33,716 bases of DNA from Bacteroidales bacterium UBA6346 (GCA_002438905.1 DJSA01000068.1:1-33716), one strand, 5' to 3'. Numbered from the stretch's first letter, positions 17,465 to 25,025 are shown. The notes: generated by a model not told the origin, from the sequence alone. Numbers and translations: made by a program.

Positions 17465-17751
17465 TGCGGAATTTCCTTATTGTTCCTGTCTGCCCTTATT
17501 CCGGAAACATATTCCAATGCCTCATCCAGAGAATCCTCTCCTCCATACCCATTCTCGTCACACCATGCGTCCAGTGCGGAGAATGGCGTTTCAGCCTTAT
17601 TCTCAGGCAGTTTACGCAATGTGATTTTCCCATTCTCTTCGCAGATGCTGATTTTATCCCGCACAGAAAGTGAAAGGGACTTCATAATGGCCGACGGGAT
17701 TATGATTCCGCTGCTGTTGCCGATTCTTAATATTGTTGTGTTCGTTGTCAT
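17458..17751 (-). CDS. vapB: VapB/MazE-type antitoxin with AbrB DNA-binding domain
   Basis: This 97-residue protein begins TTILRIGNSSGIIIPSAI, the swapped-hairpin SpoVT/AbrB signature found in MazE and VapB antitoxins, followed by VRDKISICEENGKITLRK. The C-terminal half (ALDAWCDENGYGGEDSLDEALEYVSG) is acidic, as expected for the part that wraps the toxin. The gene overlaps the PIN toxin by 7 nt. The N-terminal domain most likely binds the palindrome just upstream and represses the pair. Confidence 0.88.
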   Translation of the reverse strand: MTTNTTILRIGNSSGIIIPSAIMKSLSLSVRDKISICEENGKITLRKLPENKAETPFSALDAWCDENGYGGEDSLDEALEYVSGIRADRNNKEIPQW

Positions 17752-17752
17752 G

Positions 17753-17809
17753 CCACAAAGTTATAACAATATTTTGCTTTATCGAAATATGTTGTAATAA
17801 AATTTGTGG
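17753..17809 (-). promoter_or_regulatory. Promoter and palindromic operator of the VapBC pair
   Basis: A 57-bp imperfect palindrome has outer arms CCACAAA (17753-17759) and TTTGTGG (17803-17809) and inner arms AACAATATTT (17765-17774) and AAATATGTT (17785-17793). On the minus strand it contains TAACTTTG (17756-17763), a -7 box only 4 nt before the antitoxin ATG, so the mRNA would be leaderless or nearly so. No TTG stands 19-21 nt upstream. AbrB-type antitoxins normally bind such sites. Confidence 0.6.
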
Positions 17810-17834
17810 TGTTTTCTATTTCGCCAATATTTTC

Positions 17835-17873
17835 TAACTTTGCTGTCGTCAGGCGACCGAAGGCAAGCGGTCG
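17835..17873 (+). promoter_or_regulatory. Possible plus-strand promoter box followed by a hairpin
   Basis: TAACTTTG (17835-17842) fits a -7 box and is followed by CGACCG-AAGGCAAG-CGGTCG (17854-17873). No TTG lies at the right distance and no open frame follows before the convergent ATPase gene ends at 17938. It may be chance or a short RNA. Confidence 0.25.
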
Positions 17874-17937
17874 GTTTGAAATAAATACATAAGCATTCGC
17901 TATTATTTCGCGTTCAGCCTCTATTGATATATCTGCG

Positions 17938-18948
17938 CTAATATATAAACCCGAACATCCAGAGGGGAATCTTGCTCTTGTAGGCATATTCAATGTCGTC
18001 GGCAACGATGTAGCCTTCCGAAGCGTCGGCAATCTGTTTCTTGCCTTTCTTGCGACCACCGACCTCAAAGGTTTTGCCGTCGAGTTCAAAGTCCGAGATC
18101 GGGGATTCGACGACATCAAAGGCGTTTTTCATCCATGAAAGGAACATCGTCTCACGCACATTGCCCGGATTCGGCTCATGGTCGGACATAGAATACATCA
18201 TGTTGGAATTGTTCAGATAGAGTTTATCCATCTTGCGGAGCACCGCGTCCCCGTTCGCCTTCATACTGAGCATGGACACGAGCTCCGCCTTCTCAAGATA
18301 TTCCAGATATGTCGGAAGACTGTTCCTCGGAATGTCAAGGTCACGCTCCATGTCGGAATAGTAACACCCATGCTGCCGATATTCCTTGAAATAGGCCAGA
18401 GGACGATGCTCTCCGTATGGATAATCAACCTTTCCATTAAGAATCTCCTCCAGTGTCGCCGGCTTCAAGTTCCAGCCCATCCTGAGGTTAAGATACTCCC
18501 GGAACGACCACACCGGCAGTTTGTATTCAATGACCCTGCGGCTGAGATCCGCCACGCCCTTTCTTAAATCAAGGATTGAACTCCCCGAATACACGACGCG
18601 GAGCAGAGGAAGCTGATCATACATCATCTTTATCTCCGTACTCCAGCCACGATACTTGTGAATTTCGTCTATATACAATGCCCGGCCTCCCTCGGCGTAG
18701 AACTTTTTTGCCGTATCAACCAATGTGTGAGCCGAGAAATAAATGTCATCAGCGGTGACGTAAAGTGTCGTGTCCATGTCTTCACATTTTTTGATATGCT
18801 GAAGGAGAAGGGTTGATTTTCCGACACCCTTCTGTCCCAGAACACCTATAATGCGACACTTCCAATTGATTCGGTCATGAAAATCGCGGAAAAAAGACAT
18901 TGGAGTCAGCTCCAGATACTGGCGATATGTAGAAAACAGCGTATCCAT
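17938..18948 (-). CDS. AAA ATPase with DUF4143-type C-terminus
   Basis: The product has 336 residues from the ATG at 18946-18948 (MDTLFSTYRQYLELTP); the frame reaches 18999 but that part covers the palindromic site. Walker A is GQKGVGKST (about 38-46), Walker B is ALYIDEIHKYRGW (90-102) and VYSGSS (119-124) is the sensor segment. The C-terminus has the nuclease-like pattern FEVGGRKKGKKQIADAS and ends IPLWMFGFIY, which closes many DUF4143 proteins. Length is normal for the shorter members. Such genes are numerous and often mobile in gut Bacteroidales; the role is unknown. It stands alone between VapBC and murB with its own palindromic upstream region. Confidence 0.87.
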   Translation of the reverse strand: MDTLFSTYRQYLELTPMSFFRDFHDRINWKCRIIGVLGQKGVGKSTLLLQHIKKCEDMDTTLYVTADDIYFSAHTLVDTAKKFYAEGGRALYIDEIHKYRGWSTEIKMMYDQLPLLRVVYSGSSILDLRKGVADLSRRVIEYKLPVWSFREYLNLRMGWNLKPATLEEILNGKVDYPYGEHRPLAYFKEYRQHGCYYSDMERDLDIPRNSLPTYLEYLEKAELVSMLSMKANGDAVLRKMDKLYLNNSNMMYSMSDHEPNPGNVRETMFLSWMKNAFDVVESPISDFELDGKTFEVGGRKKGKKQIADASEGYIVADDIEYAYKSKIPLWMFGFIY

Positions 18949-18965
18949 AAAACTATCATTTGACG

Positions 18966-19004
18966 CAAATATACAAAAGTTGCACGATAATTCGTGCAAC
19001 TTTT
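18966..19004 (-). promoter_or_regulatory. Promoter box and perfect 30-bp palindrome upstream of the DUF4143-type ATPase
   Basis: TATATTTG (minus strand, 18966-18973) fits the -7 box, 17 nt before the ATG. Directly upstream is AAAAGTTGCACGA (18975-18987), TAAT, and TCGTGCAACTTTT (18992-19004): thirteen-base arms with no mismatch. It covers the -33 region, where a bound repressor would block the promoter. Confidence 0.7.
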
Positions 19005-19040
19005 ATTGATTTTTGCATTGCTTATCGTGCTATATTTGAA

Positions 19041-19070
19041 AAAAGTTGCACGATTGACGGTGCAATTCTG
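19041..19070. repeat. Second, degenerate copy of the GTTGCACGA palindrome
   Basis: AAAAGTTGCACGAT at 19041-19054 repeats 18975-18988 exactly. The other half, CGGTGCAATTCTG, keeps the GTGCAA core and the same 4-nt centre as the first site, with five mismatches in thirteen. The two sites are 66 bp apart. A third half-site TATCGTGC is at 19023-19030. Confidence 0.6.
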
Positions 19071-19073
19071 GCG

Positions 19074-20381
19074 TCAGATGTGTTCTACCTCGGGAGAGAG
19101 GGTTACGCCGAAACGGTCGCGGACGGAAGAGATTATTGAGTTTTCGAGGTCAATCACCTCCTGCGGAGTGGCGTTGCCGGTGAGGTTCACGATGACGAGC
19201 GGCTGCTTCGAGTAGCAGGCTACATTGCCGGTCTGCCGACCTTTCCAGCCGCACTGTTCAATCAGCCAGGCCGCTGGGACCTTAATCATGGGAGCCGCAT
19301 CGCCAGGCTGCTCCACAACATAGTGAGGAACAGTGGCTTCGGAGCCGTTTGATTGCCGGAAGTCATTGAGAATGCGGTCGAAATGTTCCTGCGGAATCAC
19401 AGGGTTCTTGAAAAAGCTTCCTGCTGAGCCGAGTTCTGACGGTTCGGGGAGTTTCTGACGGCGGATTTCGGTCACGACTTCACGTATGAGAGAAGGAGTT
19501 AGCGTATTGTCCCATTGTTTCGAACTGACAGAAGCATCACCTGCGGAGTGACAACCTGCCTTATCTGCCTGAGTGGAGACAAGTTGTGCTGTTGTGGCAG
19601 GTTGTGTTGAGGCTGGTTGCGGGGAGACTGGTTGCGGGGAGACTGGTTGCGGGGAGACTGGTTGCGAAGAGGCGGACTTCGCGGCCTCAACCGCAGAGCG
19701 CAGATGCCCATAGTCGAGGTGCGGAGTCGGGACTGACGAAAGGCGGAACACGACCGAGGTGACGGCGTAGAGGCCTTTCCAGACGGTCTTGAAATTGGAT
19801 GCGCGGTAGCCGTAGCCGCATTCGGGATTGTCAAAAGTGACGGAGGCGCCGGTCGAGAGTTCCACGCAGTTCACCCTGACAATCACGTCCTTTGCCTCAA
19901 CGCCGTATGCCCCGACATTCTGCACGGCGCTCGCGCCGACTTCACCGGGGATGTGCGAAAGGTTCTCGACGCCCCAAAGGTCGCGCTCCGCCGCCCATGC
20001 GCAGAAATCGTCGAATACGACTCCCGAGCCGACCTCAGCAAGAACCTCTGAACCGGAGTCCGAGACACAACCCGCAGCTCCCTTCTCGCCAAAATCAAAA
20101 ACTTCGTGCCCTGAAGGCTCTGATTCGCAACTTGCCGATGGGGCAGAAAACGTGCAGGACGGCAGAATCCGTATGCCCTTCATGGCCGAATGCAGAACCG
20201 TTCCCCGAAAGTCTCCGGTAAACAGAAGGTTGCTTCCCGCGCCGACAAAAAGGAAAGGAAGCGGCAGGGAACTGTCCTTAAGCAGTTCCCGCAGCGCGTC
20301 CTCACTCCCCCACTCGGCGTAAGCCGCAGCCTTCACCCTCATCCCGAATGTATTCCGTATATTCCTATTATACAATATCAT
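19074..20381 (-). CDS. murB: UDP-N-acetylenolpyruvoylglucosamine reductase (MurB) with low-complexity insertions
   Basis: MurB reduces the enolpyruvyl ether of UDP-GlcNAc with NADPH and FAD to give UDP-MurNAc for peptidoglycan. The FAD motif FVGAGSNLLFTGDF (about 45-58), GVENLSHIPGEVGASAVQN, the Tyr of YGYRASNFK, the catalytic Ser in GSAGSFFKNP and the C-terminal Glu in LSPEVEHI are all present, so it should be active. At 435 residues it is about 90 longer than the usual E. coli-type enzyme. The extra length is two insertions: about 75-110 (Ser/Glu/Gly-rich) and about 235-295, which includes four QPVSP-like units encoded by 15-bp DNA repeats. No close operon partner; the downstream-facing end is near the ATPase palindromes. 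Confidence 0.95.
   Translation of the reverse strand: MILYNRNIRNTFGMRVKAAAYAEWGSEDALRELLKDSSLPLPFLFVGAGSNLLFTGDFRGTVLHSAMKGIRILPSCTFSAPSASCESEPSGHEVFDFGEKGAAGCVSDSGSEVLAEVGSGVVFDDFCAWAAERDLWGVENLSHIPGEVGASAVQNVGAYGVEAKDVIVRVNCVELSTGASVTFDNPECGYGYRASNFKTVWKGLYAVTSVVFRLSSVPTPHLDYGHLRSAVEAAKSASSQPVSPQPVSPQPVSPQPASTQPATTAQLVSTQADKAGCHSAGDASVSSKQWDNTLTPSLIREVVTEIRRQKLPEPSELGSAGSFFKNPVIPQEHFDRILNDFRQSNGSEATVPHYVVEQPGDAAPMIKVPAAWLIEQCGWKGRQTGNVACYSKQPLVIVNLTGNATPQEVIDLENSIISSVRDRFGVTLSPEVEHI
19615..19674 (-). repeat. 15-bp tandem repeat inside murB
   Basis: Three exact copies of a 15-bp unit (plus strand GGTTGCGGGGAGACT) at 19615-19629, 19630-19644 and 19645-19659 are followed by a changed fourth (19660-19674). 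The unit length keeps the reading frame and encodes Pro-Gln-Pro-Val-Ser type repeats. Confidence 0.92.
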
Positions 20382-20412
20382 AGCAAAATCAACATCATCA
20401 AACGGCTGAAAT

Positions 20413-20538
20413 GTAAAAGTTCAATAAAAAGATGAAGTGCAAGGCGGACGAGAAATTTAAACCGCAGCAACCTGATGGTTGTGAGGATTTAAATTATCGA
20501 AGTCCAACGCGGCAATTCGCTTTTTAGTGGACTTTTAC
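20413..20538 (-). ncRNA. Structured dispersed hairpin element, copy A, at the metG 3' end
   Basis: About 126 bp that can fold end to end. Pairs in plus coordinates: GTAAAAGT 20413-20420 with ACTTTTAC 20531-20538; AAAAAG 20426-20431 with CTTTTT 20520-20525; TGC 20438-20440 with GCA 20512-20514; GCG 20444-20446 with CGC 20508-20510; GAC 20447-20449 with GTC 20502-20504; AATTTAAA 20454-20461 with TTTAAATT 20488-20495; CAACC 20468-20472 with GGTTG 20477-20481 around a 4-nt loop. Copy B at 29366-29483 shares the loops and unpaired parts. The right outer arm includes the metG stop codon. I assign the minus strand because each copy follows a minus-strand gene; the function is not known. Confidence 0.7.
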
Positions 20539-22739
20539 CCGATCTGAGATCCGTTGGCCAGCGCCTCGGCAGGCGTGATGAACCGCATCTTGCCGTCGCC
20601 CTGACGAGCCATCAGAATCATTCCCTTGGACTCTATTCCGCGTATCTTGCGCGGAGCGAGATTGGCGAGAATGCAGATCTGCCTGCCGAGCATATCCTCC
20701 GGAGAATAGTACTCCGCGATGCCGGAAACAATCGTGCGCCTATCGATGCCGGTGTCAATCGTCAGCTTGAGCAGCTTGTCTGTCTTAGGAACCCTCTCTG
20801 CCTCAAGCACAGTCGCAGTCCTGATGTCCATCTTCTCAAAGTCCTCAAACGTGCACTCAGCCTTCTGCGGCTCGACCTTGGCAGCGGCTTCCCTGGCGGC
20901 AGCCTCGGCAGCGGCGGCCTCACGCTCCGCCCTGATTGCGTTCAGGCGGGCGATCTGCGCATCGACGACCTCGTCCTCAATCTTCGAGAACAGCAGTTCC
21001 GCTGCACCAAGTTCGTGCCCTTCAGGAAGAATGCGTTCCTCAACAAGGTCACTCCATGAAAGTGAAATCGGATACTCGGCCACATCTGAGGCACCACCCA
21101 GAGAATCCACGGTGTGAAGCGCTGCTGCTTCGGATGGGGTGAATATGTTCTCGCCGCAAGTGCCCTCCTCGCCTGCACGGTGATCGGTTCCGGCTATTAT
21201 GCCCGCGCGCAGAATCCTGCGGAGCTTCTCGGCCGAGAATGGAAGAAACGGCTCGAACGCAACGGCAAGGGCCGCACAAATCTGAAGGGAAACATTCAGA
21301 ATCGACGCTGTCCTGTCCATATCCGTCTTTGCCACCTTCCAAGGCTCCGTGTCAGTAAGATACTTGTTGCCAAGGCGCGCGAGATTCATCGCCGCCTTAA
21401 GAGCCTCGCGGAAATGGTACTGCTCGATGTTGGACTCAATGTCAGCCGCAATCGCCGGAATCTGCGCAAGTGTCTCGCGGTCAATCGTCTCGGGCTTCAG
21501 ATCCGCAGGCACCTTCCCCTCGAAATACTTGTGAGTCAGCACCACAGCCCTATTCACGAAGTTTCCGAAAATGGCCACAAGTTCGCTGTTGTTTCGTGCC
21601 TGGAAATCCTTCCACGAGAAGTCGTTGTCCTTGGTCTCCGGAGCGTTGGCACAGAGCACATAGCGGAGCACGTCCTCCTGGCCCGGGAACTGCTCCAGAT
21701 ACTCGTTCAGCCACACGGCCCAGCCCTTCGAAGTCGAAATCTTGTCGCCCTCAAGGTTCAGGAACTCGTTCGCCGGGACATTGTCCGGAAGGATGAACTC
21801 GCCGTGAGCCTTGAGCATGGACGGAAACACGATGCAGTGGAACACGATGTTGTCCTTGCCTATGAAATGCACGAGCTTCGTGTCCTCAGACTTCCACCAT
21901 TTCTCCCACGACTGCGGAAGAAGTTCCTTTGTGTTGGAGATGTACCCTATCGGAGCATCGAACCAGACATAGAGCACCTTGCCTTCTGCGCCCTTGACGG
22001 GCACCGGAACTCCCCAGTCAAGGTCACGGCTCACGGCACGCGGCTGAAGTCCGCCGTCAATCCAGCTCTTGCACTGACCGTAGACATTTGTCTTCCACTC
22101 CTTATGACCGTCAAGAATCCACTCCGACAGCCACTTCTCGTATTCATTCAGAGGCAGATACCAATGCTTCGTCAGTTTCTTCACAAGCGGGGAGCCGCTC
22201 AGGGCCGACCTCGGGTTGATGAGCTCGTCAGGGCTGAGAGTCGCGCCGCACTTCTCGCACTGGTCGCCGTAGGCCCCTTCCGCGCCGCAGCGAGGACAGG
22301 TGCCGACAATGTAGCGGTCCGCAAGGAAGGTCTTTGCCTCCTCGTCATAGTACTGTTCGCTTTCCCTTACGATGAACTTGCCGTCATCATAGAGTTTTCT
22401 AAAAAAATCCGATGCCGTCTTCTCGTGAACCTTCGACGTCGTCCGGGAATAGATGTCGAAATTGATTCCGAACCCCGCAAACGACGCCTTTATGAGCGAA
22501 TGATACCTGTCGACAATGTCCTGCGGCGTCACGCCCTCCTTCTTCGCCTTTATGGTAATCGGCACCCCATGCTCGTCCGAGCCGCAGATGAAAAGCACAT
22601 CCTGCCCACGAAGCCTCTGATACCTCACATATATGTCGGCTGGCACATAAACCCCTGCAAGATGCCCGATGTGAACTGGACCGTTCGCGTAAGGAAGCGC
22701 ACAGGTCACCAGTTGTCTTCTGAAATCCTTGTTTTCCAT
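20535..22739 (-). CDS. metG: Methionyl-tRNA synthetase
   Basis: The 734-residue enzyme charges tRNA-Met in the cytoplasm. The class I signature HIGH is at 23-26 (PVHIGHLAGVY), the KMSKS-type loop is KISTS at 333-337, and a four-cysteine zinc knuckle is at C148, C151, C161, C164. The anticodon-binding helical domain follows to about 560. An alanine/glutamate-rich linker (EREAAAAEAAAREAAAK) leads to a C-terminal EMAP/Trbp111-type tRNA-binding domain (about 620-734, ending ALANGSQIG). Domain order and length are normal for dimeric bacterial MetG. AGAAGGAA stands 3 nt before the ATG. The stop codon is part of the outer arm of the hairpin element just downstream. Confidence 0.98.
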   Translation of the reverse strand: MENKDFRRQLVTCALPYANGPVHIGHLAGVYVPADIYVRYQRLRGQDVLFICGSDEHGVPITIKAKKEGVTPQDIVDRYHSLIKASFAGFGINFDIYSRTTSKVHEKTASDFFRKLYDDGKFIVRESEQYYDEEAKTFLADRYIVGTCPRCGAEGAYGDQCEKCGATLSPDELINPRSALSGSPLVKKLTKHWYLPLNEYEKWLSEWILDGHKEWKTNVYGQCKSWIDGGLQPRAVSRDLDWGVPVPVKGAEGKVLYVWFDAPIGYISNTKELLPQSWEKWWKSEDTKLVHFIGKDNIVFHCIVFPSMLKAHGEFILPDNVPANEFLNLEGDKISTSKGWAVWLNEYLEQFPGQEDVLRYVLCANAPETKDNDFSWKDFQARNNSELVAIFGNFVNRAVVLTHKYFEGKVPADLKPETIDRETLAQIPAIAADIESNIEQYHFREALKAAMNLARLGNKYLTDTEPWKVAKTDMDRTASILNVSLQICAALAVAFEPFLPFSAEKLRRILRAGIIAGTDHRAGEEGTCGENIFTPSEAAALHTVDSLGGASDVAEYPISLSWSDLVEERILPEGHELGAAELLFSKIEDEVVDAQIARLNAIRAEREAAAAEAAAREAAAKVEPQKAECTFEDFEKMDIRTATVLEAERVPKTDKLLKLTIDTGIDRRTIVSGIAEYYSPEDMLGRQICILANLAPRKIRGIESKGMILMARQGDGKMRFITPAEALANGSQIG

Positions 22740-22906
22740 ATATTCCTTCTATATTTTCTTGTTTTCAAAAACATTTCTCATATCTGATGATACAATATAT
22801 GTTATTATGTACTCAAATTCCGCAAGTATTCTAACTTATTGCAAATATTAAACTTATCTCATTTATCAAACTCTCAAGTCCCACGCACTTTTTTCTGTCC
22901 ACGTTA

Positions 22907-22940
22907 CCCCTCCCCTAAATCCCACTCCCTCGGGGAGGGG
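22907..22940. repeat. GC-rich inverted repeat between dnaG and metG
   Basis: CCCCTCCCC (22907-22915) and GGGGAGGGG (22932-22940) are exact complements; a nested CTCCC/GGGAG pair lies within. It is the only GC-rich part of an AT-rich 281-bp gap. Similar CCCCTCCCC/GGGGAGGGG sequences are, from memory, frequent intergenic repeats in Bacteroidetes. Confidence 0.6.
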
Positions 22941-22972
22941 ACTTACCTTCGCCACAAGGGCTCAAAAGCGGT

Positions 22973-22990
22973 GTTTCGCACTTGCGAAAC
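22973..22990 (-). terminator. Possible hairpin at the dnaG 3' end
   Basis: GTTTCGCA and TGCGAAAC form eight-base arms around two bases, 30 bp after the dnaG stop codon. On the minus strand CACCGCTTTT follows, a weak T tract. It may be a terminator or only an mRNA-stabilising hairpin. Confidence 0.4.
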
Positions 22991-23020
22991 TTGAGTCATA
23001 TATCAATAAAATATCCCTGC

Positions 23021-24997
23021 CTATTTCCGAAACTCCGATGCAAGCGAAGACTTCATCCTGTTGAGTTCCGTTATCTTCCGCATCAGTTCCTCCATTCTTC
23101 CAGCATCCTGCGTCGACATCAGTTCTTTCTGGAGCGACTTGAGATCCAGCTCCACATTGAGCAGCTGAAGCTTTATCAGCGACTTCGGGACATATGTCAC
23201 CAACACCGTCTCCGCCGAGGTCAGCGAGTTCTCGAAGTTCTTCACCGTCAGATTATACTTGTCCACAAGAAGGTCACGGGTCACAGCGCTGATCTCAGGT
23301 TCCGCGCTGTCACGCAGCCGTGCGAGAATCCGGCTCTGCTGGAGTCCCTCGTCGTAGAATTTCGTATACTGGCTCAACACATTGGCATACATCGAGTTAT
23401 GAAACACCATCCCATTGTCGTCCAGAGTGTTGAGTATAAAGTCCGCGACTGTCGGCGTCTCCTCCGTCCAGAACGGCGAATCCCGGTCGAACTTCAGTTC
23501 ATTATCACCATATTCCAAAAGAAAACTGAGAATCTCACGCTCGCCGGATGCTGTGGACGGCTCCTCTTCGCGGTACTTTATGACATTTTGCTCTTCTGGA
23601 ACAGAAGATGCAGCAGTCATAGTAATTTCTCCACTCTCCTGTCCCTCATCATGTGAAGAAGCACGTTCCTGCTGTCTTTTTTCAGAAATCAGCATATCTG
23701 CCCGCGTCGCCTTAACCCTATCATACAGAAATTGTTCATCCATACCGAATGTTGATGAACAGAACTGAATATATGCGGCACGCGTTATCTGATCCGGAAT
23801 TAATGAAATTGTATCGGCCACATCATTTACGAGTGCCGCTTTTTTGAGAGGGTCATTTCCGACATTATCAAGCAACATCTGGGTCATAAACCCGATAAAA
23901 TCACGCTCATTAGCGTTTATATAAGCCTCAACCTCCGCTTTCGTATGCGAACATGCAAATGAATCCGGGTCCTCACCATCAGGCAAAAGTACAACGCGGA
24001 CATTCAAGTCACCTTTTAGCACCAACCCTATTCCACGCAATGCGGCATGGATTCCAGCGCTGTCTCCGTCATAAATTATGGTAACATCGTCAGCAAACCG
24101 CTTAATCAGTTCAACCTGTCCGGTTGTCAGAGACGTCCCACTTGACGCAACGACATTCAATATCCCAAGTTGGTGCATTGACAATACATCAAGATAGCCT
24201 TCGACAAGGATACATTTACCCAAGCGCGAAATCTCGTTCTTCGCGAAATAAATCCCATAGAGGGACTTGTTCTTGACATATATTTCCGTCTCCGGCGAAT
24301 TGACATACTTCGCGACGCTCTTGTCCGTCTTGAGCGTACGTCCTCCGAAGGCGATGACCTGCCCCGTGACGGAATGTATCGGGAACATCACCCTGTCGTA
24401 GAACCTGTCCACCAAAGAACCGTCGTCGCGTCGTATGCTCAGCCCCGTCTCGACAAGATATTCCTCCTTATAGCCGGCATCCCTAGCGGCACGGCTCAGT
24501 TCGTCACGCGACTGCGGAGCCCAACCGAGACCGTATTTTTCAATCGTCGCGTCGTCAAGCTTGCGTTTCCCGTGAAAATACTGATAGGCAATCGCCTGTC
24601 CCATAGGAGTATGCAGAGACTTCTGGAAAAACTCGGATGCAAATTTCGAGACGATGTAGAGACTGTCCTTATGCTGCTTGCGTGCAAGATCCTCTGCCGT
24701 CTCCTCCTTTTCCACGACCTCGATGTGATATTTCTGAGCAAGGTAGCGGATGGCCTCTGGGAAGGTCATGCTCTCGTGCTCCATAATGAAGTCCACCGCA
24801 GACCCAGCCTTTCCGCAGCCGAAGCACTTGTAGATTCCCTTTGACGGGGACACCGAAAACGACGGAGTCTTCTCGTTGTGGAACGGGCAGCAGGCTATCC
24901 AGTTGGCACCACGACGCTTCAGATCGACGAACTCGCCGATCACATCCACAATCTGGGCCGCATCCAGGACCCTATCCACCGTATCGCGAGGAATCAT
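23021..24997 (-). CDS. dnaG: DNA primase
   Basis: This 658-residue protein makes RNA primers at the replication fork. The CHC2 zinc finger is complete (C37, H40, C58, C61 in CPFHNEKTPSFSV and YKCFGCG). The Toprim catalytic core shows EGYLD (266-270), DGDSAG (310-315) and DPDSF (343-347), the metal-binding acidic residues. The catalytic motif FGGRTL (217-222) is present. After about 430 the sequence becomes a charged linker, then a helical C-terminal domain that would bind the DnaB helicase. CCTCCTCCT on the plus strand gives a strong ribosome site 9 nt before the ATG. It starts 28 bp after the HdeD-type gene, so the two may be cotranscribed. Confidence 0.97.
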   Translation of the reverse strand: MIPRDTVDRVLDAAQIVDVIGEFVDLKRRGANWIACCPFHNEKTPSFSVSPSKGIYKCFGCGKAGSAVDFIMEHESMTFPEAIRYLAQKYHIEVVEKEETAEDLARKQHKDSLYIVSKFASEFFQKSLHTPMGQAIAYQYFHGKRKLDDATIEKYGLGWAPQSRDELSRAARDAGYKEEYLVETGLSIRRDDGSLVDRFYDRVMFPIHSVTGQVIAFGGRTLKTDKSVAKYVNSPETEIYVKNKSLYGIYFAKNEISRLGKCILVEGYLDVLSMHQLGILNVVASSGTSLTTGQVELIKRFADDVTIIYDGDSAGIHAALRGIGLVLKGDLNVRVVLLPDGEDPDSFACSHTKAEVEAYINANERDFIGFMTQMLLDNVGNDPLKKAALVNDVADTISLIPDQITRAAYIQFCSSTFGMDEQFLYDRVKATRADMLISEKRQQERASSHDEGQESGEITMTAASSVPEEQNVIKYREEEPSTASGEREILSFLLEYGDNELKFDRDSPFWTEETPTVADFILNTLDDNGMVFHNSMYANVLSQYTKFYDEGLQQSRILARLRDSAEPEISAVTRDLLVDKYNLTVKNFENSLTSAETVLVTYVPKSLIKLQLLNVELDLKSLQKELMSTQDAGRMEELMRKITELNRMKSSLASEFRK

Positions 24998-25006
24998 GTT
25001 CCGCTG

Positions 25007-25015
25007 CCTCCTCCT
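25007..25015 (-). promoter_or_regulatory. Ribosome binding site of dnaG
   Basis: AGGAGGAGG on the minus strand, 9 nt before the ATG at 24995-24997. It is unusually strong for this window, where most genes lack a clear site. Confidence 0.7.
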
Positions 25016-25025
25016 ACCCTAAACG

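Noticed and set aside
19615..19674. CRISPR-like repeat row
   Set aside because: The units are 15 bp, directly adjacent without spacers, and are translated in frame within murB.
20426..20525. Short peptide encoded by the plus strand of the hairpin element
   Set aside because: Stops and frames differ between the two copies, and the changes keep base pairing rather than amino acids, so structure and not protein is conserved.
20413..20538. Integron attC site or insertion-sequence end
   Set aside because: The fold recalls attC in being a covarying hairpin, but no paired GTTRRRY and RYYYAAC ends, gene cassette row or integrase is seen, and there are no flanking direct repeats.
21114..22787. 557-codon open frame on the plus strand
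   Set aside because: It is antisense to metG, whose motifs are certain. The translation is low in recognisable pattern and rich in Arg, Leu and His, a shadow of codon bias.
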